Assembly: GCF_003730195.1 (NCBI RefSeq)
Contig: NZ_QWGG01000004.1
Coordinates: 434,001 to 498,000, forward strand
Direction: 5' to 3'
From: Halosimplex salinum
GTDB lineage: Archaea > Halobacteriota > Halobacteria > Halobacteriales > Haloarculaceae
Length of the DNA stretch: 64,000 nt
Shown: piece after piece, positions 16,185 to 25,811 of the stretch
Position numbering within the stretch: position 1 is the first letter of the stretch
Layout of the letters: the number at the start of each line of letters is the position of its first letter
Position numbers and translations under genes: made by a program
The notes under the pieces: model-generated
Database searches by the model: none
The model's input: the letters and a program-made list of their open reading frames with translations, nothing else
Told to the model about the DNA's origin: nothing

Positions 16185-18368
16185 TCAGTCGTCGCTCATC
16201 CGACTCCCGCCCGGCGGCAGAAACTCCTGGATGAGGTCCGGGCTGGCGACCTTCCGCACGAACGATTCGTCGGCGAAGCGGCCCTTGAACTCGCGGTAGA
16301 GCCGCTTCGCGATGTCGTTCTGGGCGTAGCGCCCGGGTTCGACGTCGATCGTCGTCACCGCGTTCGGCTCGATGGCCGCGGGCGGCCCGCCGATGACGCG
16401 CGTCTCCGGTTCGCAGGTGATACCCACCGCGACACCGACCTCGGTCTTCTCGTAGTAGGTGCGGTCGCCGCGGATGGCGAAGCCGCCTTTCTCGAGGAAC
16501 TCGCCGCTCTCCGGGGTCTTGGACACCTGGTCCGGGCTCACCTCGTACACGTCGCCGGCGAACTTGCCGTCCTTCCAGATCGAGGAGTAGGAGACCGCGA
16601 ACTGCGCGGCCTCGCGCTTGCTCGACTCGGGGATGTCCACGTCGCCGTCGTAGGACTCGCTGGGCCCCGTCGCCTTGAGGATAGTCGCCGGGCCGCCGTG
16701 GGCCTGCGCGTGGAAGAAGCGGTCCCCGCGGTCGAGGTACTTCTTGACGAGCGCCTCGTTGTCCTCGGCGTCGCGCCCGCCGATGACGAGGAACCCGTCG
16801 CTGGTGTGGAACCACCGGAACTCCTCGTACCAGTGTTCGGACTGGCGACGCGGGATCGACGGCTCCGAGAGCCAGTCGACCGGTTCGTCATCGTCGTCTC
16901 CGTCGCTTCCACCGCTGCTATCGCCGCTCTCGCCCGCTTCTGCGGCCTCCCACTCGTCGCGCCGGGCCTGGACCGCCTCCAGTTCGCTCCGGGTCTGGGC
17001 GATGGCCTCCTCGGCGCCCTCCTTCTTGCCCTCGATGCGTTTCGCCTCCTTGTAGAGGCGGTCGGCGTTCTTCTCGACGCCCTCGTCGGCGGCGAGGGTG
17101 ACCCGCTCGCCGTCGATCTCGACCGTGACCGTGCCCTCGCTCCCGTCGAGCGAGACGACCGCTTCGGCGGCGGGGATGCCCTGTTCGGCCCCCTCGTCGA
17201 AGCGCTCCTCGATGTCGTCCCACGAGTGGTCGGCCTCGCGGGCCGACCGGACCGTCGAGAGGATCTCGTCGACGAGGTCGTAGTGGGCGTACAGCCGTTC
17301 GGCGTTCTCGCGCTCGCGTTCGGCCTGCTCCTCGAAGTCCTCGATCGCCCCCTGCTGTTGCTCGATGATCCGCTCGTGTTTGGCGATCTCCGACTCGAAG
17401 TCGGGGCGCTGACTGCCGGCGCCCGCGGTGTCGCCGCCGTCCGGTTCGTCCTCGTCGCTGGCGAACGTGAAGTAGTCGTCGAGCGCCGCGTTGAACGAGT
17501 CGAACGGTTCGCCGTACCGGGAGTCGTACTCCGCGAGCGGGAGCGGCGTCACGTCGACGCGCTGGCCCTCCACGTCCCCCTCCTCGTCGGTCGGGTCCTC
17601 GGCGTCGGGTTCGTCCAGTTCGTAGTACACCCGCGGGTCGAGGTCGCTGTCCGCGAGGCGGTCGGCGAGGCGCCGGAGCGCGTCGTACAGCGACCGCAGC
17701 TGGTCGTCGGTCGCCTCCTCGATGGGGACGTTGTAGTCGACGCCCGCGAGTGTGCACAGCTCCTCGCCGTACAGCCCACCGAAGTTGAGCTGGGTCGCCA
17801 GCGTCCGCACGAGGTCGGAGTCCGAATCGCGCATCCGCGCCTCGAAGGCGTCGTAGTCGACGCCGAGCGGGTTGAACCGTGCGCTCGGGAACTCGTACTG
17901 TGCGCCCGGCGCGACGGTCCGCGATTTGAGTCGGACGGTTTCGAGGCAGTCGATCACCTCGCCGGTGCCGTCGAGGATGGCGACGTTGCCGTCGCCGAAC
18001 AGTTCGGCCACGACCCGCGTCGTCTCGTCGTCCCGCTCGAAGGTGAGTTCGAGGATGCGGTCGAACTCGTACTGGGAGACGTCGACGAGTTCGGCGCCCT
18101 GCATGCGATTGCGGAGCATCATCGCGAAGTTGGGCGGTCGCTCCGGCGCCTGTGGGACGTGGTCCGGGTCCGCGACGTTGACCCGTTTGTAGTCGCCCAC
18201 CTCGACGAGGAGTTCGGTGCGGCCGCGGTCGTAGTGGCGCATCCGGAACCGCAGCAGGTCCGCGTCGGGGTAGAGGTAGACCTTGCCGACACCCGCTCCC
18301 TCGTAGTCGGCGAGTTCGCCCGCGAGCGCCGCGATGTCGACGCTCGTCAGCTCCCGCTTTCTGTCCAT
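16185..18368 (-). CDS. rqcH: RqcH/Rqc2 (NFACT) ribosome-quality-control factor
   Basis: A 727-residue NFACT protein. NFACT-N spans about residues 1-240 (start MDRKRELTSVDIAALAGELA, NFAMMLRNRMQGAELVDVSQ near 85-104), a HhH segment follows, then an acidic insertion and a coiled coil with EKNADRLYKEAKRIEGKKEG (near 445-465). The NFACT-R domain starts near 530 (EFRWFHTSDGFLVIGGRDAE, then KYLDRGDRFFHAQAHGGPAT). RqcH binds 60S/50S subunits with stalled peptidyl-tRNA and adds C-terminal alanine tails. The archaeal ORF is of normal length apart from the acidic loops. Confidence 0.9.
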   Translation of the reverse strand: MDRKRELTSVDIAALAGELADYEGAGVGKVYLYPDADLLRFRMRHYDRGRTELLVEVGDYKRVNVADPDHVPQAPERPPNFAMMLRNRMQGAELVDVSQYEFDRILELTFERDDETTRVVAELFGDGNVAILDGTGEVIDCLETVRLKSRTVAPGAQYEFPSARFNPLGVDYDAFEARMRDSDSDLVRTLATQLNFGGLYGEELCTLAGVDYNVPIEEATDDQLRSLYDALRRLADRLADSDLDPRVYYELDEPDAEDPTDEEGDVEGQRVDVTPLPLAEYDSRYGEPFDSFNAALDDYFTFASDEDEPDGGDTAGAGSQRPDFESEIAKHERIIEQQQGAIEDFEEQAERERENAERLYAHYDLVDEILSTVRSAREADHSWDDIEERFDEGAEQGIPAAEAVVSLDGSEGTVTVEIDGERVTLAADEGVEKNADRLYKEAKRIEGKKEGAEEAIAQTRSELEAVQARRDEWEAAEAGESGDSSGGSDGDDDDEPVDWLSEPSIPRRQSEHWYEEFRWFHTSDGFLVIGGRDAEDNEALVKKYLDRGDRFFHAQAHGGPATILKATGPSESYDGDVDIPESSKREAAQFAVSYSSIWKDGKFAGDVYEVSPDQVSKTPESGEFLEKGGFAIRGDRTYYEKTEVGVAVGITCEPETRVIGGPPAAIEPNAVTTIDVEPGRYAQNDIAKRLYREFKGRFADESFVRKVASPDLIQEFLPPGGSRMSDD

Positions 18369-18440
18369 ACTGCAACGTCCGCCCTCGGGAGCAAAGGCGT
18401 GTCGTTCGCGCCCGTCGCCCCGCGCCGCCAGTGGCGGGTC

Positions 18441-20780
18441 TCAGAGCGGTTCCGACAGCAGCGACTCGAACACCTTCCGCTCGGCCTTCCTGAGGTGCTG
18501 GTGGAACGTCGGCGGCGAGATGTCGAGCGAGGCCGCGACCTCCTCGCCGGACGTCTCGCGCGGCCAGTCGAAGAAGCCGGCGTAGTACGCCGCCCGGAGC
18601 GTCGCCCGCTGTCGGTCGGTCAGTCCCTCGGCGAAGGCGCCGTGGACGCCGTCCCCCGTCTCCCGTGTCGTGGCGACCTGACGCCGTTTCACCATCTCGG
18701 CGCCCGGGAACATCGATCGCACGGCCTTGATGACCGGTCGGACGTCGGTGCCCCCCGGCAAGTGGAGCGTCGACCGGAACTCCCCGTCCTCGACGACGGC
18801 CGACTCGACGTACCCGCCGAGCGAGGCGAGCGTCGAGTGGATCCGCGAGTCCGAGAGCCGGAGTTCGAACCGTTCCCGGTCCTCGCCGTGGAAACTCACG
18901 CTGTCCCAGTGGGGGACAGCATCGACGAGCGCCTCGACGGCCTCGGCGCTGCCCGGCGTCGCGTTTCCGTAGACGACGTACTCGTCCCCGCCGACTGGCA
19001 CGGTCCCGGCCAGCGTGATTCGTCCGTCGCCCGGGACGTCGACCGCCTCCAGCGGCCCGTGGACGCGGAACTCCAGTTCGAGCAGTTCGTCCCCCATCAG
19101 CGCTCGCTGACGCTCGACGCCCGCGATGGCGTGCCCGATGACTTCCCCGAGCTGGCGGAGCACGTTCCGCTCGTTCTCCGCGAACGCGCCGGAACGGTCC
19201 GAGTACACCCCGAGGACGCCGTAGAGGCACTCTCCGTGGACGATGGGGATCGCGGCGAACGACCGAAACCCGTACGTCTCGGCGTGGTCGCGGTAGGGTT
19301 CGAACGCCGGGTCCTCGAACACGTCCCGTGACACCACCATCTCGCCGGTGCGGAAGGTCGTGCCGGCGGGGCCCGGTCCCGACTGGTCGTCCGCGTCCGT
19401 CGAGCGCTCGACGTTCCGGAGAAAGTTCTCGATCCCCGCCTCTGCCCGCGGCGTTATCTCCCGGGTGTTCGGGTCGACCTCCGCGATCCAGGCGAACTCG
19501 TAGGCATCGGCCGCGGCGAGCTGTTCGCAGGCGACGCGTTCGATCTCATCACGGGTGGACTGCTCGATGACCGCGTCGGTCAACTCGTGGACGACGGAGT
19601 TCAGTTCGTTGAGCGCCGTGACGCGCTCGGTGTACTGCTGGCGTTCGAGTTCCGAGCTCACCCAGTTGCCCAGCAGGTCGACGAAGGCGACCTCCCAGTC
19701 GCTGAAGTCCTCGCTCCGAGCGTCCCTGTCGTAGAAACAGAAGCTCCCGTACACCTCGTCCCCGACGAACACCGGCGAACCGAGGTAACAGGCGATCCCC
19801 CAGTCGGCGTTCCCCGGCCGGTCGGCCAGTTCGGGGGCGTCCGCCTCGACGTCGTTGAGGACGAGCGTCCGTTCCGTCTCGACGACTCGCTCGCAGTTCG
19901 TCCACGAGAGCGCGACGGTGTCGCCGACCGCCAGATCGGCGTCCACCGGCGCGGAGATCGCCTCGAAGACGTACTCGTCGCTCTGTACGCGCGAGAGCGT
20001 CGCGTAGTCGGTTCCCAGCGTCCGGCGGACGATCGCGAGGAGGTCGTCGATCTGCTCGGAGAACTCCCTCCCGGGGTCCGAGACGACCTCGTAGGCGAGG
20101 CGGAGCGCTCGCTCGCGGCGCTCCAGTTCCTCGCGCTGCCGGGCGAGTTCACGGCCGTGCTCCTCGCGCTCGCTGACGTCCCGGACGATCGCCAACACGA
20201 GTTCGCGGTCGTCGGCCAGGATCTTCGACGCGGAGATCTCCGTCGGGAGCGGTTCACCGTCGCTCGTCAGACAGGTGAGGTCGTCCGTCCAGCCGCTCCC
20301 CTCGGCGAACACGCTGTCGACGAACGTCTCGAAGCGCTCCATCTCCGCCGGGTGGAGGTCCGACGGGCCGAGTTCGAGCAACTCCTCGCGGGTGTAGCCC
20401 AGCGTCTCACAGCCGGCCGGATTGACGTCGACGATATCGCCCGTCTCGGGATCGGCGACGTATATCACGTTGGTACTGTGCTCGAAGAGGTGCTGAAAGC
20501 GCTCCCTCGTCTCCGCCAGTTCCCGGTCGGCGGCCGAACGGTCCGGCGAAGCGTCGAGCGTCCCGATCGGCTGCCACCAGACGCGACCCCGGCTCCCGGC
20601 CTTCTTCGTCCGCAGGAGCTCGTGGTCGACCAGTCGTTCCAGTCGGTCGTACGTACTCCGGCGCGACACGTCGAGGTGGTCGGCCACCTCGCTCGTCGTC
20701 ATCGGCTCCCCCGGAGCGCCGATGGACTCGAAGACGGCTATCGTCTCCGAGAGACTCTCCGTGATGCCGGCGTTTCCCAT
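18441..20780 (-). CDS. Bat-type regulator (HTH-PAS-GAF-GAF-BAT-HTH_10)
   Basis: 779 residues from ATG 20780 (MGNAGITESLSETIAVFESI); the frame is open 47 codons further but with unlikely sequence. It opens with a winged helix (TTSEVADHLDVSRRSTYDRL, residues 30-50), then PAS (about 95-205), a GAF domain (about 245-390), a second GAF (about 405-555), the BAT domain (560-720), and a C-terminal HTH_10 (GLTDRQRATLRAAYYAGFFD, then SGEEVAASLDISPPTFHQHL). Bacterio-opsin-activator relatives sense light, oxygen or metabolites and activate transcription. Having DNA-binding domains at both ends is unusual. The target is unknown; no opsin gene is nearby. Confidence 0.85.
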   Translation of the reverse strand: MGNAGITESLSETIAVFESIGAPGEPMTTSEVADHLDVSRRSTYDRLERLVDHELLRTKKAGSRGRVWWQPIGTLDASPDRSAADRELAETRERFQHLFEHSTNVIYVADPETGDIVDVNPAGCETLGYTREELLELGPSDLHPAEMERFETFVDSVFAEGSGWTDDLTCLTSDGEPLPTEISASKILADDRELVLAIVRDVSEREEHGRELARQREELERRERALRLAYEVVSDPGREFSEQIDDLLAIVRRTLGTDYATLSRVQSDEYVFEAISAPVDADLAVGDTVALSWTNCERVVETERTLVLNDVEADAPELADRPGNADWGIACYLGSPVFVGDEVYGSFCFYDRDARSEDFSDWEVAFVDLLGNWVSSELERQQYTERVTALNELNSVVHELTDAVIEQSTRDEIERVACEQLAAADAYEFAWIAEVDPNTREITPRAEAGIENFLRNVERSTDADDQSGPGPAGTTFRTGEMVVSRDVFEDPAFEPYRDHAETYGFRSFAAIPIVHGECLYGVLGVYSDRSGAFAENERNVLRQLGEVIGHAIAGVERQRALMGDELLELEFRVHGPLEAVDVPGDGRITLAGTVPVGGDEYVVYGNATPGSAEAVEALVDAVPHWDSVSFHGEDRERFELRLSDSRIHSTLASLGGYVESAVVEDGEFRSTLHLPGGTDVRPVIKAVRSMFPGAEMVKRRQVATTRETGDGVHGAFAEGLTDRQRATLRAAYYAGFFDWPRETSGEEVAASLDISPPTFHQHLRKAERKVFESLLSEPL

Positions 20781-21037
20781 TACCGTCGAGAGGGGCGGAT
20801 CCCGTTTGAACCCTCCGTTGGCGGAGTGACAAAATCGGAGTAGGGCGTTTCTAACACGCAACCATGGCGATATCGTTCGCACGTAACTGGCCCGGAACCG
20901 GTATCGATCCGGGTCCACCACGACCGGCCGAATCGCGTTCGGACCCTAATCAGTTCTAGTCAACCCTTACCGGTGACTGGGGCGTTCGGTATACTACGCA
21001 CCAGCGACCCTGGGCGACAGCGACCCAGACCCTACCC

Positions 21038-21376
21038 ATGTCGAGATCTACCTCCGAAGTCGACCGAGACGACGCACAGGCGACCGAACTCACGACGGAC
21101 GAACGCCATCGGATCCTCGCGAGCGAGCGACGCAGGGCCGTACTCGACGCGCTCGCGACGGGCTCCGGGAGCACGACCCTGTCGGCGCTCGCCGCCGCGG
21201 TCGACGCGGCGGAGAACGACCTCGACCGGGCGGCCGCGACCGCTCGCGACGAGATCCGGGTCGACCTGCACCACGTCCACCTGCCGATGCTGGCCGACGC
21301 CGGCCTCGTGGACTACGACGTGGAGACGAAGCGCGTCGACCGAGCCGTCCCGGCCGCCGCCGTTCCGACCGCGTAA
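21038..21376 (+). CDS. DUF7344-type winged-helix protein
   Basis: A 112-residue small regulator. ILASERRRAVLDALATGSGS (residues 24-43) is the first helix pair and IRVDLHHVHLPMLADAGLVD (near 72-91) the recognition region; the order Leu-His-x-x-His-Leu-P-x-Leu is the hallmark of the haloarchaeal DUF7344 domain. These proteins are presumed DNA-binding; no target is known. It is divergent from the Bat-type regulator (257-bp intergenic region containing no ORF), so cross-regulation is possible. Confidence 0.75.
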   Translation: MSRSTSEVDRDDAQATELTTDERHRILASERRRAVLDALATGSGSTTLSALAAAVDAAENDLDRAAATARDEIRVDLHHVHLPMLADAGLVDYDVETKRVDRAVPAAAVPTA

Positions 21377-21563
21377 GCATCGCCTTCGGCCGCCCAGCCG
21401 TCGCGAACGCGGCCTCCGTCTGGTCTCCCTGCGCGGGATTCCAGACCCGACCGCCGCTCTCTCGTTCTCACAGCAGTGCCGTCCTGTCCGAGGAGCCACG
21501 GCCTCGCCGCGGCTGACTCCGGTACTCAGTCGATACCGGGCGGGCTCGGGGAGACGAGTCCCG

Positions 21564-22253
21564 TTACTGACGGTCGGAGCAGGCCGCGAGGGCCGCGTGG
21601 CCGCCGCTGACCAGCGGCGTTCCGTGGGCCATCGCCGCCACCTCGAAGGGCTGGGTCCGCTCGACCAGTCGTCGGACGCTCTCCGCGATCTCTCCCATGT
21701 CGTAGGAGTCGAACCAGATCGGCGTCGTCAGGCGGCCGTCGCTCTCCCAGACCAGGTCGCCGAGGAATGCGGCGCCGGAGTCGTGGACGAAGACCGTGTG
21801 GCCGGGGTTGTGGCCGGGCGTGTGATACGCGGTGAACTGACCGATCCGGTCGCCGTCCTCGACGGCGCGGACGTCCATGTGATCCGGGAGTGGGAACAGT
21901 CGCCGCGCGGCGCGGTGAAAGAGCCCCTTGTGGTGGAGCAGTTTCGGGTGACTCTCGCGGCGGACCAGCGCGAGGTCGGCGGCGCCGATGTACACCGGCC
22001 CGTCGAACTGACCGTCGAGTGCGCGGAGCCCCGCCGTGTGGTCGACGTCGTAGTGAGTGAGGAAGACGCGGTCGACATCGCCGACCTCGTAGCCGACCTC
22101 GCTCAGTTCCGCGCCGAGCGTCGGGCGGTTCCAGAACAGCCCGGGGTCGACGAGCGTCACCGTCCCGTCGTCGATCAGGTAGCCGTTGGTCGAGAACGGC
22201 GGGAAGAGCCCGAGATCCAGCATCCAGATCCCCTCGGCGAGTCGCGTCGGCAT
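21564..22253 (-). CDS. MBL-fold metallo-hydrolase
   Basis: A 229-residue metallo-beta-lactamase-fold protein, starting at ATG 22253 (MPTRLAEGIWMLDLGLFPPF). Zinc motif: FLTHYDVDHTAG (near residues 63-74, HxDxDH). YHTPGHNPGHTVFV (near 143-156) supplies the next His and AAFLGDLVWESDGRL the bridging Asp. The last His sits in VAAMAHGTPLVSGGH. The family covers glyoxalase II, lactonases and many others, and the substrate is unknown. It is divergent from the lipoprotein gene. Confidence 0.85.
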   Translation of the reverse strand: MPTRLAEGIWMLDLGLFPPFSTNGYLIDDGTVTLVDPGLFWNRPTLGAELSEVGYEVGDVDRVFLTHYDVDHTAGLRALDGQFDGPVYIGAADLALVRRESHPKLLHHKGLFHRAARRLFPLPDHMDVRAVEDGDRIGQFTAYHTPGHNPGHTVFVHDSGAAFLGDLVWESDGRLTTPIWFDSYDMGEIAESVRRLVERTQPFEVAAMAHGTPLVSGGHAALAACSDRQ

Positions 22254-22396
22254 GTACGGTCGTAGTAGTCGATCGAGCGGGAAAACGATGCTGGCCTCGC
22301 CCGGCGTCGACCTTCGCGCGCGCCAGCGAGACCCGAACGTCAAATACCGATTTGGGCCTCCACAAGACCTTCGTATCGCATCCGCGACGCTCCGGT

Positions 22397-23293
22397 ATGA
22401 GACGCAGGACGGTCCTCGCGCTCGCGCTCGTCGCTCTCCTCGCGGGACTGAGCGGGTGTTCCGCGGAGGGGTCGCTCTCCCTGACACCCGTCGACGACCG
22501 TGGGCTCGCCGAGGAGGCGAGCAACTCGCTGCCCACCGACGCGCCACCGGACGACGACAGGGTCGTGGTCCGGAGAGCGGTCGAGAACGGCAGTGCCACA
22601 GCGATCGGCGAGCGCCCGCCGGTCGACGAACAGCTACCCTTCCGTCACGAGGGACGGTTCTACGCGCTCGACTACGCGGAGAGCGGGACCGCGCCCGGCT
22701 ACGACGTCGGGATCCGCATCGACTACAACGCCTCATCGGTCGACGGGACGGTCGTCGACTACGAGGACCTGCCGGCCGTCGACAGGGAGACGCTCGAGTT
22801 CGTGATCACGCGGGATCGGCCCGGCGACGAGCGCCTCGAACCGGGGTACGACGTCGGCGTCGGCGCCACCTACACCGAGGGCGACGCCGAGTCGTCGGTG
22901 CTGGTCCCGACGCAGGAGTACGATGCCGTCCGGTACGACGGGGAGACCTATCCCGTCGACGTCGAAGCCGAGCGTGAGACGCTGACGGTCTACCGCTACG
23001 AGGCGACGGAGGTCGCCGAGAGCCACGAGGTCTACGCCGACTCGCTCCGCGAGCGCCACGAGTTCGAACTCTCCAGGCTGTCCGACGCCGAGCGCGAGGT
23101 CGTCGGGGGCGCACTGAACGACACCTACTGGGTCGAAGACGACGACAACGAGGCGTTCGACTCGCTGGTCGACAGGTTCCGCGCGCAGGAACCCGTCGAG
23201 GAGACCGACTACCGCGGGTCATACGTCGTCCGCTACGACGGACAGCTCTACTGGGCCGAAGTCGACTACGGGAGTTACGTGGACGAGGAGTAG
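22397..23293 (+). CDS. Secreted lipoprotein, function unknown
   Basis: A 298-residue protein from ATG 22397. The signal peptide MRRRTVLALALVALLAGLSG ends in a lipobox LSGC with Cys21, so it should be lipid-anchored outside the membrane. The mature part is strongly acidic and consists mostly of beta-type segments with repeated VVYDG/RYDGQLYW-like strands. It ends in a domain with YRGSYVVRYDGQLYWAEVDY. No enzyme motif. The same RYDGxxY motif appears three times (residues near 95, 178 and 277), hinting at an internally repeated small beta domain. Family not recognised. Confidence 0.75.
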   Translation: MRRRTVLALALVALLAGLSGCSAEGSLSLTPVDDRGLAEEASNSLPTDAPPDDDRVVVRRAVENGSATAIGERPPVDEQLPFRHEGRFYALDYAESGTAPGYDVGIRIDYNASSVDGTVVDYEDLPAVDRETLEFVITRDRPGDERLEPGYDVGVGATYTEGDAESSVLVPTQEYDAVRYDGETYPVDVEAERETLTVYRYEATEVAESHEVYADSLRERHEFELSRLSDAEREVVGGALNDTYWVEDDDNEAFDSLVDRFRAQEPVEETDYRGSYVVRYDGQLYWAEVDYGSYVDEE

Positions 23294-23325
23294 TGGTCGG
23301 TCCGCCCGATCCCGGTTGTTCGCGG

Positions 23326-25002
23326 TTACAGCCGCTTGCTCACGTACGGGCCGTCTTGCCGATAGCCGAGTTTCTGCCGGTAGTACTGCCGGACGCCGAT
23401 GCCGGAGAGGACGGCGAGTTTGCCGTAGCCGGCGTCGGCGGCCAGCCGCTCGGCCTCGTGCAGGAGTCGCTTGCCGTAGCCCCTGTGCTGGTGGCCGCCG
23501 TCCTCGGCGGACTGGCCGACGCCGACCTCGCTCCCGTAGACGTGGAGTTCGCGGACGACCGCCGCGTCCTGAAGCTCCCGCCGGACGGGGTCGTTCGGGA
23601 ACCGCAGGCGACAGAAGCCGACGAGGATGTCCTTCTCGCGGTCCTCGAAGCTGATGAAGTGTTCCGTGCCGCCCGCGACCTCGTACACGTCGGTGTCGAG
23701 GGTGATCTCCTCGGGCGTCTCGTCGCGGTGGCCGGCCTCGCGACAGCGGATGCAGTCGCAGGTCCAGTCGTGTTCCTCCATGCGCTGCCAGGCGAGCTGT
23801 CGCAGGTTGGACTTCCAGACGCCGCCCTCGATGAAGTCCGCGGGGATGTCCCGCTGGACGCGCTGGAGGCGCGTGTACTCCGGGATCATCGACTTGATCT
23901 CGGCCACGAGTTCGGCCGCCTCGTCGTTGTCCAGCGGCTCGAACTCCTCTTTCTGCCACCAGTCGTAGGTGACCGTCCCCTCGACGACGAGGGTGGGGTA
24001 GATCTTCAGGAAGTCCGGCCGCCAGTCCGTGTTCTCGAAGATGCGCCGGAAGTCCTCGAGGCACATCTCCTTGGACATCCCGGGCTGGCCCGGCATCATG
24101 TGGAAGCCGACCTTGAAGCCCGAATCCCGGAGGCGGCGGTTGGCGTCGATGGCGTCCTGCGTGCCGTGCCCGCGGTGCATCTCGCGGTTGATCCGCTCGA
24201 AGGTGGTCTGGACGCCGACCTCGACCTTCGTCGCGCCCAGGTCGAGCATCCGGTCGATCTGCTCGGGGTCACACCAGTCGGGCTTGGTCTCGAACGTGGT
24301 CGCGATGTTGCGAACGTCCGCCGTCTCGTTCTCGGCGATCACGTCCTCGACGTAGCTGAAGTCGTACGCCTCGGGGTCCTGCGCGAAGCTCTCGTCTTCG
24401 GCGGGCTGGGGGTTCCCGTTCGGGTCGTACTCGTTCATCGCCTCCAGCGCGCGCTTGACGAACCACTCCTGGTAGTCGTGGCTCCGGGCGGTCATCGTCC
24501 CGCCCATCAGGATGAGCTCCACCTTGTCGACGGGGTGGCCGATCTGGCGGAGCTGTTCGAGGCGCAGGCGGACCTGTCCGTAGGGGTCGTAGTCGTTCTG
24601 CACGCCGCGGGCGGCCGCGGGCTCGTGGCCCGTGTACGACTGGGCACTGGAGAACTCCGAGTCCGGGCCGCCGGGACAGTACAGACACTTCCCGTGGGGG
24701 CACCGCTTCGGCGAGGTCATGATCGCCACGGGCGAGACGCCCGAGGCGGTCCTGACGGGTTTGCGCTGGAGGACCTCCTCTAGTTCCTCGCGGCGGTCCT
24801 CCGGTCCGAAGTCGATCAGGTCGGAGTTGCGCGGGACCTTCGGCGAGGAGTACTTCCCGCAGACCTCCTTCTTCGCCGTCTCCACGTCGTCTTTCTCGAT
24901 CTCGCCCGAGAGAATGCGGTCGACCAGTTCCCGGCAGGCCTTCAGGAAGGCCTCGGGCTCGTCGGAGTCGAGGTCGGCCACGTCCGGTGTCTCGGTGCTC
25001 AT
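23326..25002 (-). CDS. elp3: Elp3 tRNA uridine-34 modification enzyme
   Basis: 558 residues. An N-terminal helical tRNA-binding segment (1-90) contains KKEVCGKYSSPKVPRNSDL. The radical-SAM domain carries the Elp3-type CPHGKCLYCPGGPDSEF (near residues 101-117), with cysteines spaced CX4CX2C, plus LILMGGTMTAR and VEVGVQTTFERINREMHRGH. A zinc or cysteine region CDCIRCREAGHRDE lies near 410. The C-terminal GNAT acetyltransferase domain has RGYGKRLLHEAERLAADAGY (near 510). It makes the carboxymethyl-type modification at wobble U34 of tRNA. Single gene, full length. Confidence 0.95.
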   Translation of the reverse strand: MSTETPDVADLDSDEPEAFLKACRELVDRILSGEIEKDDVETAKKEVCGKYSSPKVPRNSDLIDFGPEDRREELEEVLQRKPVRTASGVSPVAIMTSPKRCPHGKCLYCPGGPDSEFSSAQSYTGHEPAAARGVQNDYDPYGQVRLRLEQLRQIGHPVDKVELILMGGTMTARSHDYQEWFVKRALEAMNEYDPNGNPQPAEDESFAQDPEAYDFSYVEDVIAENETADVRNIATTFETKPDWCDPEQIDRMLDLGATKVEVGVQTTFERINREMHRGHGTQDAIDANRRLRDSGFKVGFHMMPGQPGMSKEMCLEDFRRIFENTDWRPDFLKIYPTLVVEGTVTYDWWQKEEFEPLDNDEAAELVAEIKSMIPEYTRLQRVQRDIPADFIEGGVWKSNLRQLAWQRMEEHDWTCDCIRCREAGHRDETPEEITLDTDVYEVAGGTEHFISFEDREKDILVGFCRLRFPNDPVRRELQDAAVVRELHVYGSEVGVGQSAEDGGHQHRGYGKRLLHEAERLAADAGYGKLAVLSGIGVRQYYRQKLGYRQDGPYVSKRL

Positions 25003-25125
25003 CGCGTTGTCGAGGATCCGTCCCTGCCGCGAATAAGCGTGTCGCTACCGTGCAGACCGGTTCGGTCCGCGAACACCTTCGGGTCAGGCGCTTTCGCTCG
25101 TCGTCCCCTCGATGTAGTTACAGAG

Positions 25126-25506
25126 ATGCCTGCGACGGACTTCGACGCCGAACGGGAGTATAGCGACGATCAGTTCTCGGCCCAGGGCGTGTTCAAGAGC
25201 GACCACATGAAGGTCGTCTGTGGCTACTTCGAACCGGGGCAGTTCATCCCGGTCCACGCGCCCGGGAGCGACGTGGCCGTTCACGTCCGCGAGGGGACCG
25301 GCGTCGTCCGCGAGGGCGACACCGACCACGAGGTCGAGCCGGGTGACGTGGTCACCGTCCCAGCCGACGTGGACCGCGGCGTCAGGGCTGACGAGGACGG
25401 ACGGCTGGAGGCCCTGCTCGTCACCGCACCGCCGCCCACGGACGCCGAACACGACCCCGTCCGCGAAGGGCTTCGGCGCGGCGTGTTCGACCCGAGCAGC
25501 GAGTGA
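25126..25506 (+). CDS. Small cupin-domain protein
   Basis: A 126-residue single-domain cupin from ATG 25126. Cupin motif 1 is degenerate: PGQFIPVHAPGSDVAVHVRE (near residues 39-58), with His46 and His55. Motif 2 is HEVEPGDVVTVPADVDRGVR (near 71-90), where the expected final His is replaced by Arg. Metal binding is therefore incomplete. It is likely a metabolite sensor or structural cupin of unknown ligand. It sits between elp3 and a possible 44-residue gene. Confidence 0.8.
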   Translation: MPATDFDAEREYSDDQFSAQGVFKSDHMKVVCGYFEPGQFIPVHAPGSDVAVHVREGTGVVREGDTDHEVEPGDVVTVPADVDRGVRADEDGRLEALLVTAPPPTDAEHDPVREGLRRGVFDPSSE

Positions 25507-25618
25507 GACGGCGGCGGTTCGAGGTGGTCGGACTGATTCTCGACCAACGAGTGACGGGCGTGCGCACGACACGCACACGCCCGTCGGGTTTGTGCCCCGG
25601 TAGCCCCCGGTACAGAGT

Positions 25619-25753
25619 ATGACAGCCGCCGCGAACGGCGACGAGACGGCCGCGGGCGCGAGCAAGCCGAAATTCAGGGGCTGTGTGTTCTGCTACAGCG
25701 CCGAGTGGGCCTACTACGGCGCGAAGAAGGGGATTCGAGCGGTCCGCGATTGA
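25619..25753 (+). CDS. Possible 44-residue CxxC mini-protein
   Basis: Too short for routine gene calling. ATG 25619 opens 44 codons with haloarchaeal codon bias, ending ..IRAVRD. The middle GCVFCYSAEWAYYGAKKGIR has one CxxC pair and many aromatics. Haloarchaea have many small proteins with CPxCG-type knuckles, but this one has only one pair and would need to dimerise or be a remnant of a longer gene. There is no second strand evidence. Low certainty. Confidence 0.4.
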   Translation: MTAAANGDETAAGASKPKFRGCVFCYSAEWAYYGAKKGIRAVRD

Positions 25754-25811
25754 TGCTCGAACGGTCCGCGACTGACGCGGCCGCCCCCGCGGTCCTGCGG
25801 CTCCCGCCTCG

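Noticed and set aside
16698..19331. 877-codon forward ORF
   Set aside because: Antisense of rqcH and the Bat-type regulator, whose domains are clear.
23326..25002. Elp3 as the maturase for the CGCGG-like peptide
   Set aside because: It has the Elp3 N-terminal and GNAT domains and no SPASM domain; tRNA modification fully explains it.
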